Source: Todiramphus chloris collaris | Taxonomy: Eukaryota > Chordata > Aves > Coraciiformes > Alcedinidae | Direction of reading: 5' to 3' | Assembly: GCA_025345505.1 (NCBI GenBank) | Contig: JANVCC010000010.1 | Coordinates: 44,155,738-44,219,737 of the forward strand | DNA: 64,000 nucleotides | Part shown: in pieces, positions 1 through 21,993 of the stretch | Position numbering within the stretch: position 1 is the first letter of the stretch | Layout: every line of letters begins with the position of its first letter | Made by a program: the position numbers and the translations under genes | The notes under the pieces: model-generated | The model's input: only the letters and a program-made list of their open reading frames with translations | Told to the model about the DNA's origin: nothing | The model's database searches: none

Positions 1-2311
1 TTCCATGCTCTTCCAGCGAGGAGGTGCAGAACAATCTGGGAAGGAGCATGGCCAGGACATCTGAGCTGAACTAGTCAAAGGAATATTTTATACCATAAAA
101 CATCATTCCCAGTATATAAACTGGGGGGGAGTTTTCCAGGGTGAAACAATCACTGCTCAGAGACTGGATGGGCATCAGTCAACAGGTGGTGAGCAATCAC
201 ATTGTGCATGACTTGCTTTTCTTGGGTTTTTACTTCTTTCTCTTTTTTTGTTGTCTTCATTTCTGTTACTATTTCTATTGTTATTTATTTATTTGATGTA
301 ATGGTACGCTTAAGTTCATTTAAATGTCAAAAGGTAAAAATAAAATTTTTCAGTGTGAAAATTAAAAATCAACATCTCCATTTCGTAAGTAGCAGAATTT
401 AAAAATGCCATGAATTACAGTAAGAACCTTGAAACTACAGAGCCAGGAAATAGAACACTAACATACCTTTGATTTGACAAATATTTGTCCTGATGTGCCA
501 CTTGGGGCACTCAAGTAAGGGAGGCAAAAATTATGTATGTTTATAGCACTCCATTAGCTGTACAAGTCTTAGAAGTGAGATTATAACAATAAGTAGGTTC
601 TAACAGTAAAATTTCAACAGGATTACACCTCCTATGTCCCTTAGTTACATTTTGAGTCCTTGCTTTACCTTCAACATGGATAAGACAAGTACAAAGCAAA
701 AACAAAGTGGTTGTGATTTATGCCTCAGAAGAGGCAGAGCTGAGCTACAGGTTTTCAATTCCTTCATCAAACAGGAGAACAGGAGGAAAACTGAAAACTA
801 ACTGTTGGTGTGAAGATCCTTCTGAGATCATGTCTTTCTCTGGCTGTGGAGAAAAAAAAAAAAAAAAAAAAAACTTCTTTAAGAGCTAAGAAAAAAGTCC
901 AGCTAATTTAAAAGTCTTTTCTGATTTGAACCAAATATAACCACTATTAATGGAATCATCCTAACAGTGTAGCTTATATATAAAAACAAGTATTTCCTAT
1001 CTTGTAAGTGTTCACAGTTCCAGAGGAGTTCTCGTGACTCAAGAGTTGTCTAGAAAAATTCTGTAAACCTAATTAGTTACGATCTTAAAATTTTGTATTT
1101 TGGACAGCTTGGCTGACCCAGTTCACCAGCCTTTGAGGTGAACTTGTCAGGAATATTTATAATTTCTATGAAACATAAGGTCAGAACTCTGACATAAACT
1201 ATGAAAAGGCAAGAATTCATATTAACCTTGAAACTCCCTCTCCCTTAACGTTATTGGACATTAGAATTCATAAGACCAAGGGACTATGTAACATTTGATA
1301 TCTTGTAAAGTAACTCTTTTTAATCACATAATGTAAAATATGTCTGGTTGCATTGGGCTTTCCTCCTGGTCCTTGACGGCTAAATTCAATAAGAAATCAA
1401 GCTGTATTTCACCCACCACAAGTAAGTTGGTTTTACATGTGAATGTTCTTTTACCAGAATCCTCTGTTAGCATCAGGATATTGCAATCAGTAATCTCTTC
1501 ACTGCAAAAGGTCTTCAAAGACACTTTTGCTAAAGCAAACAGCTAAAAACATTAGAGATTCCAATCAGGAAAAAATAAGTAATCTCAAAATTTACTCCAC
1601 TGTACTGTCAACTGACAGTATGTACTTTGGAAGAACTTTATTTTTTGTCTTTTGTAAACTGCTTGCTTTTTTGTGCCAGATACTAATGAAAATGTCTACA
1701 GACATTTTCCCTAACAATACAGTACTAAAAACCATTTGGTCAAAATACCTTGGTAATATAAACAAAAATTCTATCCAAACTTGTGTCTTTTTAAACAGGA
1801 TTTTCTATAGGTGGCATAAACTTTGTGCAAATCTGTGAATGAAGCCATCTGGCCCTTCTCTGGTTATAACCAGTTTCTACAAAAGACATGAGCACCTTTC
1901 TCACTGATAGAGAGCAAAAGCATTAATTGTTGCTAGTAGGAGCAGACATAGAATGCTGATGGCTGGATTTTAAGCAGCTTCACTTGAATTTTATAAAGGA
2001 ATTCATTGTACTCTTAGAATGTGAATTTTGACACTTACCATTGGAGAACCCAACTCAAGTAATCAAGTGGAACTAGAAGGAAAATCAAACGAGAATTTCT
2101 GAATTTCTGTCTCTTGTCCTAAGTACAGCAATTCAAAACTCATTTCAACAATTTATTTCTAAATCAAGATCCAGCTAAGGGTGGTCTCAAATAACTTTTT
2201 TAGCCTAAACCTTTCCTTTCTATTTACATTTATAATAATCTTCACAATAGTTTATCCTACCTATACATAGCCTATTTAGTGTATTACATTATATATTTTA
2301 CAGAAAACATA

Positions 2312-2355
2312 CTCATCCCCTTTTAACACATGTTCTCATCCCCTTTTAACACATG
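2312..2355. repeat. 23-bp tandem duplication (two copies)
   Basis: A 21-base block beginning ctcatccccttttaacac occurs at 2312-2332 and again, identical, at 2335-2355. This gives two head-to-tail copies with a 23-bp period. It is probably a recent local duplication; no function is implied. Confidence 0.85.
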
Positions 2356-3634
2356 AACAAATACTCCTCTGTTGTTATGAAGGAAGCAAAGGGAATATGT
2401 ACCTTCAATTTTTTAGACATTCCTCTCTTCTTTGAAAAAGATGAAGAAAGCATTGTGATTCAGGCTTTGTTCTTGCTCACACTGCTATTCATCTTGAGGA
2501 ACACCACTAGATGTGGTGGAGTTAGACCCATGTGAACTTGTGTGAGGTAAAGAAGAAGGACATGGCCTTTCTCTTTGAGAATAATTCCTCTTTGGCTTTT
2601 ATAGACAATAAAATGTGTGCAACATGAAGAAGCCAATTACAGCACTACTTGAAAGATATATATACTTTTATATATATACATATATTCATGACACACTTAA
2701 AATCACTATGTCTTTAGAGGGGGAGGAAATTGAAAAGGCTACAAATAAATATAGGGAATTTCTGCAATGCCATTTCCCCTCTTCATATTTTCAGAGCTGT
2801 TCCAACATTCTAAATGTTTGCTCTTGGATTTTTCATTTGTTTTTATTATTTATGCAAAACATAAGAAGTCTGTGTAGGGAAAAAAAAAATAAAATCACCA
2901 CATGGAGGTTTTGAGCTAGTGCATAGAGGCAAGAATCTCTAAGAAATCTATAATCTTTATCAGTGACATGACACAGCACTTTGGAAAGAGTGTATCAGTG
3001 ATTTTGCTATTTGCTTTTAAAATACTAGAGCAGTTCTGTGTGTCAGTGTGCTTACCCCACCTCTTTTTTCTGTTTAAAGCAATAGCTACTGGTAGTGGTC
3101 GTGATGCCTGCATACGGTTTAAGTTGTACTCTGAGGAGAAAGATAACAGCACAATAGATAAGGGCTATAAATCATGCTTAACATCTAAGAGATAGACGAG
3201 CATGTGCTAACCAAAATACAGTTAGTATAGAAATATAATTCCATCACCTCACTTCATAAATAGTGGACAGCCTTAGGACCCATTGAGCTCTCCTGCACAG
3301 CAGTAGGCTACATGCCAGTATCTCCCCTTGAGTAGGGACACATCTCAAGGTTACTCCTCCAGCTTGAGGGATTCCTTGTCAGATTCTCAGTAAGTGATTA
3401 ATACCATGATAAACTTTGAAATATTAGCTAATTGATTTAAAGGATTGGTTGCACATGCATAATCCTTTAGACATAAACCATTGACCAAGTTTAGGGTTAG
3501 GATTGGATCTAGCCACACCTGAACTTCTCTTTGAGAAGGAATTTAAAAGCAAGGGGGTCCTTTCTGAACACTGACACTCAACAGTAAGGTCTCCCTGACA
3601 GTTTTGTTTGACTCTGTCCTCTGCACAATAAATA

Positions 3635-3688
3635 ATCAAATCTTGTTAAATCAATGTCACATTTACTATCAAACTTTGTTAAATCATT
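3635..3688. repeat. Imperfect direct repeat, 33-bp period
   Basis: The sequence atcaaatcttgttaaatc at 3635-3652 is repeated with two mismatches at 3668-3685. It is a short AT-rich duplication; no element family is recognised. Confidence 0.55.
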
Positions 3689-6600
3689 CATTTATTTGTA
3701 TCAATGTCTTACAAGTGAAGTACATCACATTCAACACAGTGTTACTTCTAGTTTCTTTACAACAAAACTACTTTCTAACACATAGATCAGACACCAGTTT
3801 GAAAATTATTAGTGCACATACTTATCTGTCAGAAATAATGAGAACAATACTTTCCTTTCTATTAAAGCTAAATATTAATAATATTTCAAGCTATTTACAC
3901 ACAGTCATAACCCAATGTAATGAGCATGGAGATCATGTCTTACAGAGTTATAGGGAAGCAGATTCAGGAACTGTGCTAATTGCACTAACAGTCTAACTCT
4001 CCAGTGTCATTTCTTAGAAAAAAAGAGGCCTGATTGCACAGCCATGCTGTAACAGTATGCCTGTGTGGGTGCACATAGGTACAAGTGTGCATGCAGGGAT
4101 CTGCAGATATATCCATGCCTGAGTGTCCATCTATCATTCCTTCCCCATATCTTTTGCATCTGTTGCCACTCTCAGACAGATTTGCCAGAAGAATGTTTGA
4201 AAGCTTTAAAAATCTTAAGGTTCCTACTACAGTAATGAAAACAGATGACTGAGGATAGGAGAAAGTCTGTTAGAGGAAGGGCTGCTACCTAAACATATCC
4301 TTGATTACACAGAGGACCAATGATCACAATGTCTAAGCAGAATAAAAGCTCCAACTAGGGCAACTAGGAGTAGCAGAATGCATGCATGATTGAGGCTAGA
4401 GACTTTTAAATTGCACTTCTTGTTGCTTTCCCTTTCTGTGGTGAATGTAGAGATGTTACTAGAAGGTTTTTTTTATTTCATTCCTTTGAGTTGCTTAATG
4501 AATGATATATATTTATGTCTGATTTAGCAAAGGAAGCAAGATGGTTTCACAGAAACATTAGAAATGCATCTAATCTACCTAAGCATATGAAACATCACTC
4601 TGATGATTGATGAATGGTGTTACTTATAAATAAGAGCATGGTGGATGTGATATGAGAACGGGTACCAGAGAGGTGATGACAGTGAAGGTTGTAGCAGTCA
4701 CGTTCATCGAGTAATTCAGCACTGAATTCTGGTTCAGACTCAAGAGCCATTGAGAAATGCTTCATTTAAATTCTCCAACAATATTTTATGTCCTGAAACT
4801 ATAGCCATTAAAAGAAACAGTGCTTTGCCAAACTGTGCTGCAGATTTCGAAGAACCACAATCAGTTTCAATGTAGCCATTCAAAAATAAATATGTTGCTA
4901 TCCACAGTCAAGTATAGAACAATGTTGTTCGAGATCATACACTTGCTGTCAGTTCTCAGTGTTTACAAATAATGTTGTATCTAAGAAACATGTGCTGTAC
5001 TAGACTTCAATACTTCAGGTTGACATCTGCAATTTATATTAAAATAGGGCATGGGCATCATAAATGTCTAATATTAGCAGTTTGTTCCTCCAGATCTGTC
5101 ATGTCCCTTGCCTACCCTGAGAGTCCTTTAAATTCCCCCCACACTTCATGATCCCTGGGAACACCAGAATGAAATTGAATTTGGGTAGAATTACATATTC
5201 CATATGATAATCTCAAAATAGTGTTTACAGACAGAAGGGCACACATTACCATTGATCTCTCTCGCAGCTTTCCTTTTCAGACACTGTATTTGAACTTACA
5301 GTTCATAGATAAAAGTGGTCTGTTGAGTGCTGCAATAATGAGTTGGGTTATGCCTGCAAAACATTCAGAGGCATCTGGGAATCCAAATAGCAATATGAAT
5401 TTAAACCAGCTGCAGGTAGACCAAGAGCCCAAGTCATGCAGTGTTGCCAACTCCAGCCAAGCGAAGTGCCCACCAAATATGAGATTTGATCAATTTTTAC
5501 AAGCATTTTAAATTCAGCCTGTGAATTCCCTCCCCCACAACCCTACGCCCCAGATCCCCTACCCCCACTCCCACATCCCAGCATTTTTAAAAGCCTGTCT
5601 GTTTTATTGTAAGCTTTTCTTTTCATTCAGGAGGACTACACATGAATTTTTAATGAAAGTCGCTTTTCTCACATGAGAATCTAGAACTCTAAGAAGTAAG
5701 TATTATCTCACATCTAACAAACCCTAGGAATCAGCACACTCTAAGAGTACTGAAAGTCTTATTCAAAATAAAGCCAAAGTATAAAATGCTTTTATATAAA
5801 AGACAACACTTACTGTAATCTAATCTTATAGTAACTTTCCAATAGTTCAAGATCTTGAAACTGCCTATGCACAAGAACACCAATTTTTACTTGCGGATAG
5901 AAGTATTTCAAATGATCATTTAAGGAGCCCCAAATACCAGTACTGTGCAAGGGGGAAAAAAAAAAAAAAAAAAATCATGTCTTTACAGGGTATTGAGATG
6001 CTTTATCCAGTTTATTTGGAATTAAATATTGTTCCTTGTCTGGAACTAAACATTAATCATTGTCGTTGGAAACTCTTTATTTATGTCAATATTTAATAAA
6101 TTTGATTTACTTAAAAAAAACCCAAAAAACCAAATTCTGACTGGGGAAAATTTAAATATAAACATATATTATTTCCAAGGGAAAATTCATGATGGGAATC
6201 TAGCTGGGAAGCTTTGTTTTACAAAATATAAAATATACAGATCATTCTAATCACCTTATTGTCATAAGGGATAAATTCCTTAAGTTCTGTGATCAAAGCA
6301 TTGTGCAAGACTGCCTGCATGTGTATTTTAGCATAATTGAGGCTTACAAATGTTCTTTAAAGAAAGAAAGGTCACCTTTCATTTTGAAATATCATTAGAT
6401 CACTAGGATCATATGACAATGTCACTACATCTGTTAAAGCAAAAAGGATATTCTTTACTATACTCTTTTTGGAATTCTAAGTATTTTGTAATAATGGAGA
6501 ACAGGAGTTTAGCTAGTGACTATTCAAAGAGCTAGCAACTCTGACTCACTCAAAATAAAAGCTGTTATCACCTTACTTTTTTTCTTTTACATTTTCATGC

Positions 6601-7699
6601 TAAGTGTTCCTTTTTAGTTTGTTTGTTTTCATAGTGTCCTCACTATCCTCCTATTAAAAAGTGGTTATAAGGAGCTTTTCATTCTGGAGAAAATCTCTTT
6701 GATCTGTCTAGTTCTTTGGAGTTTGGATTCTCAAATTTTTGAAGGTCATACTTGAAATTATCACATCTGTTGTATGCCAAATTAACATTTAAAATATCTG
6801 AACCTATTCCCCATGACTTTTGTACTGAAGTAGCTTTATCTATAGTTTTATGGGACTTTCCCATTCAGAACATACACATGGCATTCACAGAAGAACTGAC
6901 AATGATTAAATTAGCTTTCTTCTGCTCCCTCAGGAGCTGAGCAGTATGGTGATAAAAATGCAAATCAAATAACTATAATTCTTATTTCTTTCAGAATATG
7001 AAAACAAAATAACCAGGTGGCATTCACAATACTGTTTATCTAGGACTATCTAGCCATGTAGGCAGGCATACAGTATATTTGTTCCTCCATAACTTGGCAA
7101 AAAATTTTCTGGGAGCTTCAGTCAATATTCAGTTCCAAAGTGCCTGCTTCACTGGTACATAGCATCTAGCTTGCAGCTGTAGCTGTAGAAGAATTCAAGT
7201 CTAAACCTAGCAGCACAGGATTTATTCAGAGCCACATGAATGTTCTTTAAACCCCTGGAGAATTCTCCAAACTTCAGTCACAGTGAACACCATGACTATC
7301 TGTTTGATGTAATACAGACAGTGATTCCATTCCCTTATATTATCTAGCATTACAATAATTGGAGAACCCATTACAGAGATAAAAAATGTGAGTTCTCAGT
7401 CTCATTCTCCTCAAAGTGTTCAATCCACCTTGAAATTTCAAGTCATGTGATACTGTGAGTGAGAGCACTCGCTGTCCTTTTACTGAAGCTTAACCACTGC
7501 ACATCCAGGTTCATAACATGGTGAGGAGGGAGTCATTTTAATATAGGGGTTTCAATATTCTATGTATGGAGAAGTAGAATAAAAATTCCAACCCCTGAAA
7601 TGTATATATATTTTGCACTGGAGAAGTACTGTCTAAAAATCCTGACAACAGAAATCCCAAAACCACAGAAAACCAAACCACAGAAACAACCATCTAAAC

Positions 7700-7701
<2 letters not shown>

Positions 7702-7743
<42 letters not shown>

Positions 7744-8143
7744 NNNNNNNNNNNNNNNNNNNNNNNNNNNNNNNNNNNNNNNNNNNNNNNNNNNNNNNNN
7801 NNNNNNNNNNNNNNNNNNNNNNNNNNNNNNNNNNNNNNNNNNNNNNNNNNNNNNNNNNNNNNNNNNNNNNNNNNNNNNNNNNNNNNNNNNNNNNNNNNNN
7901 NNNNNNNNNNNNNNNNNNNNNNNNNNNNNNNNNNNNNNNNNNNNNNNNNNNNNNNNNNNNNNNNNNNNNNNNNNNNNNNNNNNNNNNNNNNNNNNNNNNN
8001 NNNNNNNNNNNNNNNNNNNNNNNNNNNNNNNNNNNNNNNNNNNNNNNNNNNNNNNNNNNNNNNNNNNNNNNNNNNNNNNNNNNNNNNNNNNNNNNNNNNN
8101 NNNNNNNNNNNNNNNNNNNNNNNNNNNNNNNNNNNNNNNNNNN

Positions 8144-8185
<42 letters not shown>
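7702..8185. other. Assembly gap (400 N) inside an A homopolymer
   Basis: Positions 7744-8143 are N, a round 400 bases. The left flank is an A run of about 42 bases broken only by a final g, and the right flank is an A run of about 42 bases. The gap is therefore either a long poly-A or A-rich simple repeat or a retroposed sequence ending in poly-A. The missing content cannot be inferred. Translations crossing this stretch are meaningless. Confidence 0.95.
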
Positions 8186-8187
<2 letters not shown>

Positions 8188-9634
8188 TCATAAGGGAAAA
8201 ACCCTAAACAGATCACTTATTTTTGGTAGAATTATTTTTTAGATCAGTCAGGGTCTTGCACCTGTTCCCTACAAAGCTGCATGACTGCCAGTGCCAGTGT
8301 GCAGCAAGGGATGAGAGCATGGCTATGAAGATGAAGACAGTGGGACCACTTCTTTATCAGCAGAATGCTTTTACACCCCATGAAAGTGACAGTGCAACCA
8401 CAGTGTCTGTTTCCTGTCTGTACTGACTTTTGTAGGGAATATATGTAGTTATAATTTTCCCCTGCACTCTCACACCAATAATCCCTTCTTTAGGGACAAC
8501 TCCTAATTTTGGTGATAGAATTTCTCTGAACATCATTTTCTCTGACAGTTCAATACCACATGGCTATCACCTTCGGACTTACTCAATATGTTTTAAAATG
8601 TGGACTATGTATAAGGTATGCGTGTTACAGCATTCTGTAAATCTTATGTTTATTTTTTTATGTTCTACATTATTCTTAAGTTCCCTGTGTCCTCTAGTGT
8701 CTAACTATCAGAATTGCACACACTGGCAAACAATTACCTGTTTCCATCTTCTTATCTCAAAACAATTTAAAAAATTTAGTTTCCATCCTACACATTTTCT
8801 CCTCTATACTTTCTTATTCCTTTTTTAATAAATATTATTTTAACAGTGATATTTTTATTCTTATTAAGCACCAGCAGCAAGTGTGGTAGTATTGTCAATT
8901 TTATGCATAATCATCTTGCACGTGCACACACACACTCACACATTTTTTATCTAATAATCTGAGTGCATGCTAGTGATTTTATCAGACAGTATGTACATTT
9001 TATTGTGAATGTTGATGACAGGTTTTGGTAGGTATTGTATAGTATTTTACATTCTCCCTTCGCTTGGTCATGCCAAATTGTCAATGAGGACAATAAGATC
9101 TTTTCTATTCATCCTAAAATAATATCTCAGTAGAAACCACAAGACATTTTTACAGAATTCGGATTTTAGCCTGCTGTGGAAACCCAGTATGTGAGCACAT
9201 AACTGACAACTGTTTTAAAACAGAATCAAATTCAGATTCTACATGTCACTTTACTTGGGGCCTTCTGTATTCTTGACTATATAATATTGGAGATACAATT
9301 AATCTAGTGTTAACAATTTTGAGTTGTAGAAAGTATAAGCTAGTGCAACTAGGCTACCACTGAAACCAGAAAAATAAAGGTATTTCTAGAGGATGTCATC
9401 TATAATACCTACCTAGGAGAAGTAGGATGAATTACTCCATGGGAGTACCTTTCTTTCCACATGTGCTATATTTGCATATATAACGGGGTTTTTTGTATAT
9501 TGCCTAGTGTTTATATGGCTGCATTCACCCAGATAATCCCATCCTTAATATCCTTTTAAAACAGAAGGAGTGCTTAAGTAATTATTTTAAGTGTAACAAA
9601 CCTGTGAAACATGAATGGGTGTTGACATGAATGG

Positions 9635-11311
9635 TCAACTGGTCTCAAACACAAAACTGGGATAACTGGCTACTGGTCTCAAACACAAGAGGAAATATAC
9701 AGAAGGTAGAAATGGTACTGGGCTATGCAGGAGGAAAAGAAAGACACTGGCCAAGCATGCAGGAATGGGTTCAGGAAAGACAGTGTGTAGCTGAAGTTGA
9801 AACTATTGAGAGGTGTGAACAGTGATAAGAAAGGCTTCTGCAAGTAGACGGCCAGCCAAAGTAAGTCTAAGAGAAATGTGGACCATTGCTCAGGGGCTGG
9901 GGTATCTAGTGATAAAAGACATGGAAAGGCTGAGGTGCTCTCTATTTACAGGCAATATTTGTCCTCAGGCATCTCAGGTCCTTGAGCCTAGTAGAAGAGT
10001 CTCAAGGGAGAGAAGTATAGCTCAAGGTACAGAAAGCCAGAGTGTGCAACAAGCTGGACACAAGTCAATGGATCCATATGGACTTGGATGATAACACTGA
10101 ACAGTTACTTTCTATCATCTTCAAAACATTGTGGTACATGGGGGAGATTCCTGATAGCTGCAGAGAATCAAATGTCACATATCTTCAAAAAGCACAAGAA
10201 GGAGAGTATGGGGAACTACAGGCTGGTCATCTTCACCTTACACACTTAGAATGAGACAAATCCTCCTGGAAACTCTTTCCAAGTGCAAGAAGAACTCCAG
10301 TCATTGTGAACAGCCAGCATGGCTTTGACAAGGGTAAATCGTGTCTCACCATGTTTGATTACCTTCCATGATGAGACGATTGGCTTAGTAGGAGTTGAAA
10401 GAGTAATGTCCATGAAGTATCTAAAGTAGGCTTTTGGCGTGGTCTCCCATAGTATCTTGATAGCCAAAGTGATGATACACAGACAGGATAAAAGGACTTT
10501 TGGGAGGATAATTGGCTCAAAGGATTGTGTTCAGCAGTATAAAGCTGAGGTGGTGGCTGGTTAATTATGTCAGGGATCAAGACTGGGGGCAATTCTGTAA
10601 CTGACCTGGATGATGGCATGAACTGCAACTGCAGCAGCACCGCAAATAATAGCAGCTTGTAGGAAGAACAGTCAGTAACTGGAGGGTAGAGCTGCTATTC
10701 GAGGGACCTTGACAAGATGGAGAAATGGGCTGACAGGGAACTCATGACATTCAGTAAAGATATCTTGGATGAAATAATGCCATGCAGCAGTACGGGTTGC
10801 ATGGGGGCCAAATGGGGAAAAAGCACATTTGCAGAAAGTACATGGGGCTCCTGCTGGAAACCAAACTGGACATGAGTCAGCAGTGTGTCCTCACAGCAGA
10901 TAAGGCCAACTGCATCCTGGGCTGTATTAGCAGGTGTGCAGTTAGCAAGATGAAGGGAATAACTCTTTTTCTCTTGTGAAAGAGTACTACATCTAGTCCT
11001 GTGGTCCCCAGGACTAGAAAGACATTGGCATACTGGAGCAGTTCCAGCAAAGGAACCCCAAAATAGTTAGTGGTCCAGAGCACATGACATAGGAGGAGAA
11101 GTTGAGAGGACTGGGTTCGCTCAGCTTGAAGGTGAGAAGCCTAAGGGGAGATCTCAATGCTGGCTTCAACTGGAACAGGCTGCCCAGAGAGCTTGTGGAA
11201 CCTGAACAAGTTTTGAACAACCTGATCTAAGTGGATCTTCTTTGAACAGGGGACTGGACTATGGAGTTGCCAGATGTCCATTTGAACCTATATTATTGTG
11301 TGGTTCTATGT
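9635..11311 (+). mobile_element. Old CR1 LINE fragment with decayed reverse-transcriptase region
   Basis: From about 9635 the sequence follows the bird CR1 consensus as I remember it. There is a pre-RT segment near 9760-9960, then the RT start around 10,190-10,250 (an NYRPVSLTS-like peptide survives as GELQAGHLHL-type remnants across frames). The segment around 10,300-10,380 matches the CR1 stretch for a palm-domain sequence with the HGF and KSCLT motifs. The block aaatgggctgacagggaact at 10,722-10,741 and the 3' block ggaacaggctgcccagagag at 11,171-11,190 are near-consensus CR1. The copy ends near the typical tail ggttctatg at 11,301-11,309. The open reading frame is broken by many stops and frameshifts and the 5' end is missing, so the copy is dead. 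CR1 subfamily is not assigned. Confidence 0.88.
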
Positions 11312-12470
11312 TTCTCTATTTAGTTTCCATGTTGAATATTGAATGCATGGAAAAAAGTAAGTGAAAAATAGTTGTTATCCTGATCTGTATCACAGGTCTG
11401 TTTCATGAAATTGATCTCTTTTCTAATGAAAAAGTAGCTTCTGTTATTTTACCAGATTGTTGCAATTCTTAAATGTAGTATTTGCTACAGCGAAGTTAGG
11501 TTATTTATATTTGAGACATATTTATGAACTAAAATTCATATTCTTGATCATAATTTTCCGAAGTATGTTGTAAATTCTAAAATGAAGATTACTGAAAAAA
11601 ACCCTATTGTTTATTTATTTATTATTATTTAGTATTCTCCTCAGATTGAACTGCATCAATAACAATATTAAAACCTCTTAAACCATAGCAGACATCAATG
11701 TAATAGGTATCTGTCATTCTTAATACAGATAAATGTTTGAGTGGGATGAGAGATTTCATCATTGTGTTCCTTAGAGTCTTGCTGTTAGCAGAATAAAAAA
11801 CTAGATGTTCAGAATTCAGATTCTGTTCCAAGCACACCATTCACCTCTGAATTGGCACATATCTTTTATTTGAAGTTCTCTATATAAGAAAATCAGCCTG
11901 TGGCAGGCACTGGAAATGGAATTTTTTTTAGACAAAATAAAAAGAAGTTACCAAATTTATCAGAAAATTGGTTACTTGAAATGGGATGTTTTAGGCAAAA
12001 ATTAATTAGCAATGCTACTACATGCACTTATAACACCCCACCTTCCTCAGGTTTTTTATTCCTCGAAGTATTCCAGGTCACTTTACTGCTCAGAGCATAA
12101 AGAATATTTCAGGGTTTCAAGCTTATTCCACCTAAACCATTGAAGCTGTTTGATTAAATGAATAGTTAAGAGCCATTCAGCATGAACAAAAGATGTCTAC
12201 TACAACACTTCTTGGAGAAGATCTGATAAGAGTTGGGTATTTGTAAGACTCAGTGAAATTTTGGATATTAAACTGAACAACAGACAAGGACCAAACAGAA
12301 AAGGACTGGAAGGAAAGGCAGTGGCCTAAAGAAGTATAAGCAATGTTTAGCAAGTGTTTTTTCTCAACTGAATCTGTCTGTTTCAAAGTATACTATACGG
12401 TACTACTTACAACACTCTGAATAACTTGTTCCAGAAACTCGGGAAATGAATATTCAGCTTACCAGGAAAT
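11312..12470. other. Intergenic region between CR1 copy and TSPAN19 3' end
   Basis: AT-rich sequence with no recognised gene or element. A short ttta/att-rich run lies at 11,611-11,632. Part of it could be an extended TSPAN19 3' UTR if the polyadenylation signal at 12,471 is not the one used. Confidence 0.5.
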
Positions 12471-12677
12471 TTTATTAACCAGCGAATAAATGGCATAGTA
12501 CTTCAGACTTTAACACATATAGTTTTGTAGCATACTACTATATCCATAGCCATGAACAATAAACAAACATATTAAAGGCCAAGCGATTACAATATGTAGA
12601 CCCCGAAACAAATTTTAGTGGAAGTAATTTCATTGACTGTCAGAGGAACGGATCAGATAATTCTTCTTCCAGAATTG
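12471..12677 (-). other. TSPAN19: TSPAN19 3' UTR with candidate polyadenylation signal
   Basis: Reading the minus strand, the stop codon is at 12,680-12,678. The first clear AATAAA (plus-strand tttatt at 12,471-12,476) comes about 200 bases later, a normal distance for a short vertebrate 3' UTR. The cleavage site would lie a little below 12,470. RNA evidence would be needed to fix the end. Confidence 0.5.
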
Positions 12678-21966
<9,289 letters not shown>

Positions 21967-21970
21967 TCTT

Positions 21971-21988
21971 CTATTTTTGATTTTTCAT
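21971..21988 (-). promoter_or_regulatory. TSPAN19: Five-codon upstream ORF in TSPAN19 leader
   Basis: On the minus strand ATG AAA AAT CAA AAA TAG occupies 21,988-21,971 and stops four bases before the main ATG at 21,966. If the acceptor at 21,994 is used, this ORF is in every mature transcript and could lower TSPAN19 translation by requiring reinitiation or leaky scanning. The sequence is seen directly; the effect is inference. Confidence 0.5.
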
Positions 21989-21993
21989 CACAG

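Larger units (their letters stand above)
1..9634. other. Intergenic region, no gene seen
   Basis: This AT-rich stretch lies downstream of the 3' end of TSPAN19. Open frames on both strands are short and lack family resemblance, splice-compatible neighbours or coding-like composition, so I call no gene. It contains A runs near 850-872 and 5954-5973, a 23-bp tandem duplication at 2312-2355, an imperfect AT-rich direct repeat near 3635-3688, a short CA-rich stretch near 8922-8941 and the assembly gap at 7744-8143. By human synteny recalled from memory, it should be part of the interval towards SLC6A15. Confidence 0.6.

Noticed and set aside
3480-3640. Segment around cctttctgaacactgac and aataaataat that looked LTR-like
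   Set aside because: No TG...CA ends, no target duplication and no partner copy were found.
7560-8216. Long open frames of 165-218 codons across 7.6-8.2 kb
   Set aside because: They are mostly translated N and poly-A or poly-T; no coding content.
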